64,000 bases of DNA. Origin: Dactylis glomerata. Lineage: Eukaryota; Streptophyta; Magnoliopsida; Poales; Poaceae. The stretch covers positions 1,143,904-1,207,903 of the forward strand of contig QXEO01002102.1 of NCBI GenBank assembly GCA_007115705.1, read 5' to 3'. Shown piece after piece: positions 57,739 through 64,000 of the stretch; positions within the stretch are counted from its first letter, which is position 1; the number at the start of each line of letters is the position of its first letter. The notes under the pieces are model-generated. The model was not told where the DNA came from and ran no database searches. It was given only the letters and a program-made list of their open reading frames with translations. A program made the translations under genes and the position numbers.

Positions 57739-60700
57739 TGTAGCGTACCTATGCTTTATTTGTGCTAGTCCCGGATCGACTGCTAGCACACAAAGTTACA
57801 AGATGAAATATCAAGAATACAAAGGTCTTTATTACAACGCTTGATCCACAAATAACTTAGTCTTTTACAACTCAAAGGGCACAAAGCCACAATCTTATTA
57901 CAACTCAAGAAAATGACTAAGTAAATAAACTACAAGTCTTCTTTCTTCATTGATCCGCAGGCAGACGTGTTGGACAAAGACTCATGACCGTAGCGCAGCA
58001 ATTCTTCAGTCTTCATAGAAGCCACCTGCAACATGATACGTTGCAGCCACGGAGGGTCAATACTTTGAATGTATTGGAAAATGTCACTTTGGTGGACCCA
58101 ATGGCACCTACACGTATATGCACTTTGGCCAGGTGGAGTTTAACTTAGCAAAATCAAGCCTTTTCCCTAATCTTTATAAAACTCAAGTTTTTCCTTAGCA
58201 AAAATCTTGTCAAGAAAAGCTCTTACTACCCAAGTTTACCCATCAAGTTTTAACTTAGAGAAATTGGGGTGAGGAGATTCTTGAACAGCTTCAAAGTCAT
58301 GTCACTCAGAATTGTCCGTAACCGGGGACACGGCTAAGTACTTAGTTCTAAACACTCTGCAGAGGTGGTGCACTTTTCCCACAAGGCTTAGTTAGCCTAT
58401 TTTGCCACGAGACTCATTTTGTCTCAAATGGCCAAGGAAAACTAAGACGAGGTCTTTCAGAAGCATTCCCTCAGACCAAACGGACGCGCTCCAACCTATT
58501 CACATCTACCACCCTCTGTCCGCCTGGCTTGAGTTCTTGCAGCTTAATTGACCAAGACAGAGCCCATAATGTCTTGTGGTTGCACTGGAAGCTTCACGAC
58601 TTGAACGTCTCCAATCTCTTTGCTCCTGGGTGGCCTTCCACAAGTGAGATGTACCTGGTGGTTCAGAGGTTCGACGACATGACCCCAGGGAACCACTCAA
58701 CATAATCCAATCAAAGCCACTTCCACCCAGGTGGTTCATTAACTTAGTTGTTTCCTTAATTTTTCAAAAACTTGTTTTCCAACACGTAGCCAAAATCATT
58801 TTGCAATCCCTTCCCACAACAAGAACAAAAGTAAAGTCCTATAGCAACAACAATTCTACTAGGAGATGCAAAACTAGCTAGCTAGACAAAAGTTAGCACA
58901 AACTAGGAAGTTAAAGATAAGAAAACATAAAAGCACCTATTCATGCATCTTCTACTAGAAAAGCTACAAGACCAAAAATATCAGTAGGACAAGGGAAACA
59001 TGGTGACACTTACCTTGATGAGGAGAAGAGTTGGTGCACTCGTCACACAGACACTCGTTGCACTCAGCACAATCTACACATGAAATATAGCATTATAAGC
59101 ACATAACCATCACAAACAATCATGAAAAGAAAGCATGCATGCAAATGAGTTTTAAACACTTCAAGGACACTTAGCATGTTCTCTGGTTGTTAGTATATGC
59201 ATGATGCCATGAGCAAAATTTTAGAGTCAATTATAAAGCTTATAACATCAACAACACACAATTAGAGCAAAATACAAACTAAAACTACAAAAGTGATACA
59301 AAAAGTTCCCAAAAATTAATTTGGCCGTGCTACAGCACTAAGATATATCAGAGGAACCTATTCCAAAAAGATTTACTGCAAAGAGAATTTTATAACTATT
59401 TGTATTAATCAAAACACAAGATTTAAAGCTTGCAGCAATTCTCTATTTAAAACCATTACTATACTTGCTTTTGATACAGTAGTTAGAATCTACACATTTT
59501 TCTGAACCTATGGACGCAAAGTTTGCTAAAAACCGACGTGTAGATCTCCAGATATGAGTTTAGCAAGTTTTGAACCAAATCTGTGATTTTAAAACGAAAA
59601 CGAATTTGAAAATAACCTGGTGGCGACACGCGGCGTCTTCCTACTCGACGGTACCGTTTCGCGCGGATCGCGAATGAGCGCCGTCAGATCTTAAGTAAAT
59701 TGCGCGGTCCAGATCGATCCTTACCAAATCGGTAAGTGATCTAATCGTGACCGTGAGGTCTGGATCTAACGCACGAAAACGAAGGGGAAGAGGGCTCACC
59801 GGAATAGTGTCGCCGGCGAAGTCCCCGCGGCTCTGGAATCAACGGCGGGGTGGCTGCAGCGGTTCTCGGTGGTGATGGAGATCTTGATGACGTCTGGGAG
59901 TCTACGGTGAGTCCGAAAAGGTGGTCGACAGGCTCGAGAACTTCCTGCAACGGCGGTGAGAGGTGGCTGGAGTTAGGCGTCGCGGCAGTGGTGTTCTGGA
60001 CGTGCAGAAGATCGGCCAAGCGAGGAGATCTGGGAGGGCAACGGTCTTACCAGATGTTCAGGTTGAAGAGGCGGTTCTGGTGGCGAGGTGCGTGGAGTTG
60101 AGGTGCTCCGAGGCATGCAAAATCGCTCGCCGGAGTTCGTGTCTTACGACAGCGAGATTCAGACGCGGATGTAACCGTCGTCCTGGTGTACAAACGAAGC
60201 CAAAAGGATGTTAGGGAGATGCGCGTGGTCAAGGCAATGGGGAAGGTGCAGAACGTGTAGATCGGGGGCGTCGTTCCTTACCAGAACCGGCGGCGACCTC
60301 GTCTGGCTAGTGGCGGCGTGGTGGCTCTGGACTTGCTTAGCCTGGCGGCGATGGCTAGGGTTTTTGGGGGAAAACAAGTGCGGTTGGAGGGGTTTATATG
60401 GAGAGGTTGGTGTGGGCGAGGGGGTAGGGTTTTTCCCAACCGAATCGGAGAGGAGATCGGGAAGATCACGTTCGGGTGCGCGCCGTGTTCATCTTGGTTC
60501 CTTTGGACGGGATGACAAGTAGGACCCACCCGTCAGCGGCTGAAGGAGGGGGCGCAGTAACGTTTCGGAAAGGGGCGGTTAGCGGGCCGTGGGCTCCTTC
60601 TTGAGCTGGACCGGTTTGCTTCCCCACGGCCCTTTTTGCTTTTTCTAATTTCTTTTCTTTTTCCCTTTTCTGTTTTCTTTGCCAACTTTGCTAAAACACT

Positions 60701-60908
60701 TCAAATTGAAATTTGAAAACACTTTTCAACTTGTCCAACCTCTCCCTCTGTTTGATGAACTTCAGGAGACTTTTTGAAATAAAGTGGCAAACAAAACTAA
60801 AGTGAAATGCACATAAAATGATGGAAATGGATGCATATGCAAAGAATGGATGTCATGATTTCATGTGTGTAATATTTTCAAATTTTACCCAAAAATTGGG
60901 ATGTTACA
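57739..60908 (-). repeat. 5' LTR (minus orientation) of the chromodomain element
   Basis: 3170 bp with TATA-like ATATAAA on the minus strand at 60393-60399. Starts TGTAGCGTACC and ends GGGATGTTACA on the plus strand, as in its partner. ORFs at 59741-60529 have no domain and are not genes. Confidence 0.92.
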
Positions 60909-60913
60909 CGGTG

Positions 60914-61176
60914 ACAACCTCATCGTAAATTGGGAGCAAAGTACTTGGTTGTGTTGTGCAGGTTTCACGTTGCTGCTGGGGAAGACACGCCGACAAGCAG
61001 TTTATCTGGCGCCCTTGTCCGGAGTGTCACGAAGCTAGCAAGCATCACCTTCTGAAGTTTGGCTTTCTCCTACTGGTTCGATTCAACCTTGGTTTCACTA
61101 CTGAGAGAAGACTTGCTACTGTGCTCATCATACCTTCCTCTTGGGATTCCCAACAGGCTGTACTTACAAGCCATCA
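60914..61176 (+). repeat. 5' LTR of the second Sabrina/WHAM-like element, final part
   Basis: Resumes the LTR after the CGGTG duplication and runs through CATCACCTTCTGAAGTTTGG to CCATCA. One small duplicated CACGAAGCTAGC block is normal for the family. Confidence 0.85.
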
Positions 61177-61186
61177 AGCAGTTTTC

Positions 61187-61204
61187 TGGCGCCGTTGCCG
61201 AGGA
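61187..61204 (+). promoter_or_regulatory. Primer-binding site, tRNA-Asp type
   Basis: TGGCGCCGTTGCCGAGGA, one mismatch from the tRNA-Asp complement, 10 bp after the LTR end. Same spacing as in the 18339-26846 element. Confidence 0.85.
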
Positions 61205-61356
61205 GGAAGAAGACTTCTACAAGGGGAGTCTCGCACGCACAATATTTTACTTTGTTTATTGTTTTGCTTTACTTTATTTTTGCTTGCATCGTTTTATCAA
61301 AAATACAAAAAAATTAGTTTCCTTTATAGTTGTCACTTTATTACTCTTAGTTCATT

Positions 61357-61950
61357 TTGTTGGTCCCTAAGTATGTTTTGGAGGACCTCTCAGTAGGTAG
61401 TGGTTCTATTATTGGGAAAGGTAACATTGATGAGTTCTTTAATCATATTAGTATGCATAAAGATGTTGAGGATAGATCTTTGGCTAAGCTTGCTCCTAGT
61501 TATGAAGTTGCTGCTGCTTATTTAGTTCACATGTTGGAAGCTAGGTTTGTTAACCTTAATCCTTTTATGCAACAAATGTTTCTTAAGCTTCATGATATTG
61601 AAGACTCTGAAAAGAAAGATTTTATCTTTGAGACTTTGCGTAGAGAATTTAGAGATATTGTTATTGAAGCTAGGAAAGTTTTTGAGCGTTTTGATATGCT
61701 TGGCTCGTCTAATAATATTTTTGTTACAAACAATGAAGAAACCAAAGTACCAATACCTAGCAAACTCATGGGATTGCATGAAGCTTTGGAAAATAATTTT
61801 GACTGGATCTGTCCTGAAAATCTTTTTAGTGAATTGAGTGAACCAAAGCGTGATCTCAAGGGGTCTTCAAAAACTTATGTGGATGCAATACAATGTCTTA
61901 TTGAAAAGATTTCTGCAATGGATCTTAATGCATCACTTGATATTACTTGA
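61357..61950 (+). pseudogene. 197-codon ORF of unknown function replacing gag-protease in the second Sabrina/WHAM-like element
   Basis: One open frame without an ATG at its beginning. TATGTTTTGGAGG where ATGGTTTTGG would give a start suggests that one base was lost at the start codon, so the native ORF probably began near 61373. The product is mostly helical and charged (LAKLAPSYEVAAAYLVHML, FMQQMFLKLHDIEDSEKKD, LRREFRDIVIEARKVFERFD), with no zinc knuckle, no D-x-G protease motif and no match to the gag frame at 22938-24999. The last residues, SLDIT, and all sequence after the stop match the end of that gag-protease ORF. The leader before 61335 also matches. Function unknown; possibly a captured ORF in a non-autonomous lineage. 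Confidence 0.6.
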
Positions 61951-62020
61951 TTCGCACTTTCTGCGCCTAGCTCAAAGGCGTTAAAGAAAAGAACTCTTGG
62001 GAGATAACCCATTGTTTTCT
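61951..62020 (+). other. 3' region of the second Sabrina/WHAM-like element, cut by an LTR insertion
   Basis: Contains TTCGCACTTTCTGCGCCTAG and GGGAGATAACCCA, matching the reverse complement of about 22882-22937. It breaks at 62020 (preceding bases TTTCT) where TGTAACGCCC begins. Confidence 0.75.
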
Positions 62021-64000
62021 TGTAACGCCCCACCTTTGAATTAAGGTGGAACACCTGTGTTAAGTGCTATTCCCTGGATCACTGATAGCACCACAGTACA
62101 AATATAGTGATCATTGCAATAGTATCAAATATTACATCGCATATCCAGTTACATAAGTCTCAAACCTTACAGAGACACAGCGGAAAACAAAGTGGCAATG
62201 AGCCTCCATCTTCATCACGTGCCACAGGCAGACATGTTGGAATGCAGTCTCAAGATCCTACTAAACGATCTTTATCTGAAAACCTGCACATTTGAATATG
62301 CAGCCCCATGAATGGGGGTCAGTACAATGATATACTGGCAAATGACACATATTTGGTGGCTGTTGTGAAAGAGCTATCTACATGACATTTGGCTGGTGGA
62401 GCTTGTGGCTGATTTGCTTAAAGCAAATTTTATCCTATCATTTTCCAAATCAAAACTTTTTAATCATTGAAGACTTTTGAGGTCGAGATAACCCCCAGGC
62501 GAAGACAACCACACACTTGCAGGGTATGTGGCCCTGAGTAGTTACTCAACAAAACCAGGATAACCCTCAGGCGAAGACAACCACACAAATCCTGGGTTGA
62601 TAGCCAGGTGTGTAGCCCTAAGTAGTCCCTGTCCTGATTGTTTCTAAACAATTTTATTTCATTCAGAAATGGTGATGAGACTCTTCCGTACATCCATGTC
62701 TAGGAACTCAAATTGTCCATAACCGGGGACACGGCTAATCGATTAGATTTACACCCTGCAGGGGTTGTGCACTTTCACCTTAAGACTCATTTTACGCCCA
62801 TACATAAAATGAGACAAGACCTTTCAGAAGGAGCATTCAACCATCCGGATCTGACCGTGCCCAAATACCACCCTCTGTCAGTACCCATGGATGAACCCTC
62901 ACATCGTACTCAATCAAGACAGAGCCCATATTGTCATAAGGCTGCACTGGAAGCTCACTAAAGCAAGGAAGACATGGTAGTCTCTTTGTTCCTGGGTGGC
63001 AATCCACAAGTGAGCGCCCAGGCGAAGACAACTACACAAATCCTGGGTTGAAAGCCAGGTGTGCAGCCCTGGGTAGCCACTCAATATCGCCTCCATCATC
63101 AAACCAATCCACCCAGGTGTTTCATTGGGTTAAAGTTTAATTTTCATACCAATTCAAAACAAGCATGGCATCATTTTCCATAGTAGTTTGCAATCCTAAC
63201 AAGTGGGGTTTAAGGGATAGCTACACACTACTAGGAGCTAAGCATTTCATAAACTTCTTTGAAAATCTCATATCATGCATAGTACTGAAAACACTAATGC
63301 ATAAATTAAAAGATAGGTAGAAGTATGTGTGTCACTTGCCTTTTTGGAGTTCAAACCCTTTCACTTCTCTCAACAAGACACGTTCACTCCTTTCAGTCTA
63401 TAGCAATAGAAGTACACAACATAAACACACCACTCCAATAAAAACAAAATCAAGCAATGCAAACAATTGGAAAGGGTTGATTTATCATTTTAACTTTATT
63501 ATGACATCGATGGTAAGAAAGATATGGCAGGAGGCTTGTGGCTTGTAAGATGTGGCTTTGATAGTTTGGATGGCAAGGTGAAGTACTTAGAAGGAAAAAG
63601 GGTTATCTAAGTATTTGGAAAGACTTTCATAGACTAGACTAAGAATGGATAATTGGAATGGTCCATGTGATTGAATTAACATGAGTCTAAAAAGATTTAA
63701 AGCATGTGATTGAATACCATTTGTGCAGGGTGTGACAATTCTCATCAAATAGCACAAAGTGCACATGGGCTGGTAGGAATTAAAGATTTGTTAAATTACT
63801 CAAATAGCTCAATTACAATTTGAATAACTTATACTAGGCACAAAGGATTAATAATGAAATTATCTCGGAATAGTGTGTAAAAATGTATAAATCATTTTGT
63901 GGATAGGTATGATCATAGAGATTACTTTGGTAATAGGAATTATGCACAAATTAATTATAGAATTTAATTCTATAGTGAAAATACTCAAGTCCTCATATTT
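62021..64000 (-). mobile_element. Start of another long LTR (solo LTR or full element), probably minus orientation
   Basis: Begins TGTAACGCCCCACC and shares the layout of the LTRs at 5203 and 48832: a GATAGCACCACAG start region, the block from 62700 (ATAACCGGGGACACGGCTAA, then ACCCTGCAGGGG-type motif) and CCACCCAGGTGTTTCATT. The 3' two-thirds and the other boundary lie outside the window. Three copies of a direct repeat are at 62496, 62568 and 63019. Orientation is inferred from the related LTRs. Confidence 0.65.
62496..63090 (+). repeat. Three copies of a roughly 72-bp repeat inside the LTR
   Basis: CAGGCGAAGACAACCACAC starts at 62496 and 62568, and with one change (AACTACAC) at 63019. The second and third copies continue with AAATCCTGGGTTGATAGCCAG-type sequence. 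The first two are in tandem and the third is 451 bp away. Confidence 0.8.

Larger units (their letters stand above)
48832..60908 (-). mobile_element. Chromodomain Ty3/Gypsy (Tekay/Del-like) retrotransposon, minus orientation
   Basis: 12,077 bp with a perfect CGGTG duplication (48827-48831 and 60909-60913). LTRs are 3171 bp (48832-52002) and 3170 bp (57739-60908); a few per cent divergence by eye. On the minus strand the order is LTR, tRNA-iMet PBS, an extra ORF (57525-56725), gag, protease, RT, RNase H, integrase with chromodomain, PPT, LTR. The chromodomain and order place it in the Tekay/Del branch. gag-pol carries several stops and frameshifts; the extra ORF is open. Confidence 0.93.
47470..64000 (+). 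mobile_element. Second Sabrina/WHAM-like element with a different ORF, twice interrupted, runs off window
   Basis: The 5' LTR starts TGATACGTCTC at 47470 and ends CCATCA at 61176 (1625 bp after removing 48832-60913). It is followed by a PBS, a leader nearly identical to that of the 18339-26846 element, a 197-codon frame, and the same 3' region (GCGCCTAGCTCAAAGGCGTT, GGGAGATAACCCA). At 62021 another LTR begins. The rest of this element, including its 3' LTR, should lie beyond 64000. The preceding bases ACTAA are its left target site. Confidence 0.82.

Noticed and set aside
1..64000. tRNA, rRNA or conserved host protein genes
   Set aside because: I looked for cloverleaf-like tRNA arms, rRNA cores and familiar protein motifs on both strands. 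Only primer-site complements and transposon domains were found.

Overview
This is a plant nuclear window, almost certainly from a large-genome Pooideae grass (wheat/barley/oat relatives). It contains no bacterial-style operon and no host gene I can defend. Nearly all of it is nested transposable elements: Ty3/Gypsy LTR retrotransposons, one CACTA DNA transposon, small inverted-repeat elements, a LINE fragment and Stowaway-like MITE remnants. The grass assignment rests on a repeatedly seen LTR type starting TGATACGTCT that resembles the Triticeae Sabrina/WHAM group, on nesting several levels deep, and on tRNA-Asp and tRNA-iMet primer sites; the family names are from memory and unconfirmed.

Layout. 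Bases 1-28881 are the right-hand part of a CACTA element: a transposase tail, a decayed multi-domain second gene ending in a Ulp1-like region, a small membrane-anchored protein gene, and subterminal repeats ending in CCACTAGTG. It is split by a solo LTR (2776-4402, TSD GCCGC) and by a roughly 4.1 kb solo LTR (5203-26896, TSD TCACC). That second solo LTR is itself split by a young pol-less Gypsy element (6448-15483) and by a minus-strand Sabrina-like element (18339-26846, TSD ATGGT). The CACTA sits in a Sabrina-like LTR remnant (28882-29653). Bases 29782-31998 hold three related AT-rich inverted-repeat elements, two of them head-to-head as a 1.28 kb hairpin. A Gypsy element with a near-complete gag-pol lies at 35503-43786 (TSD GCTCG), inside LTR-like DNA. 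Then come a Gypsy leader fragment (44341-45870), a LINE fragment (46064-46640) and MITE remnants. A second Sabrina/WHAM-like element starts at 47470; its 5' LTR is split by a 12 kb minus-strand chromodomain Gypsy element (48832-60908, TSD CGGTG), and its internal region is cut at 62021 by another LTR that runs off the window.

How the genes relate. Most gag-pol genes are broken by a few stops or indels. Against that decay some reading frames remain open: (i) a minus-strand gene inside the 6448-15483 element whose eight exons join through seven GT-AG introns in phase into a 1007-residue frame; (ii) a 266-residue coiled-coil ORF placed before gag in the chromodomain element; (iii) an 83-residue CACTA protein joining an RNase H1 N-terminal-type domain to a C-terminal membrane helix; (iv) a 197-codon frame of unknown function that replaces gag-protease in the second Sabrina/WHAM-like element while its leader, LTR and 3' region match the gag-bearing copy. 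These open accessory frames are the most interesting content of the window.
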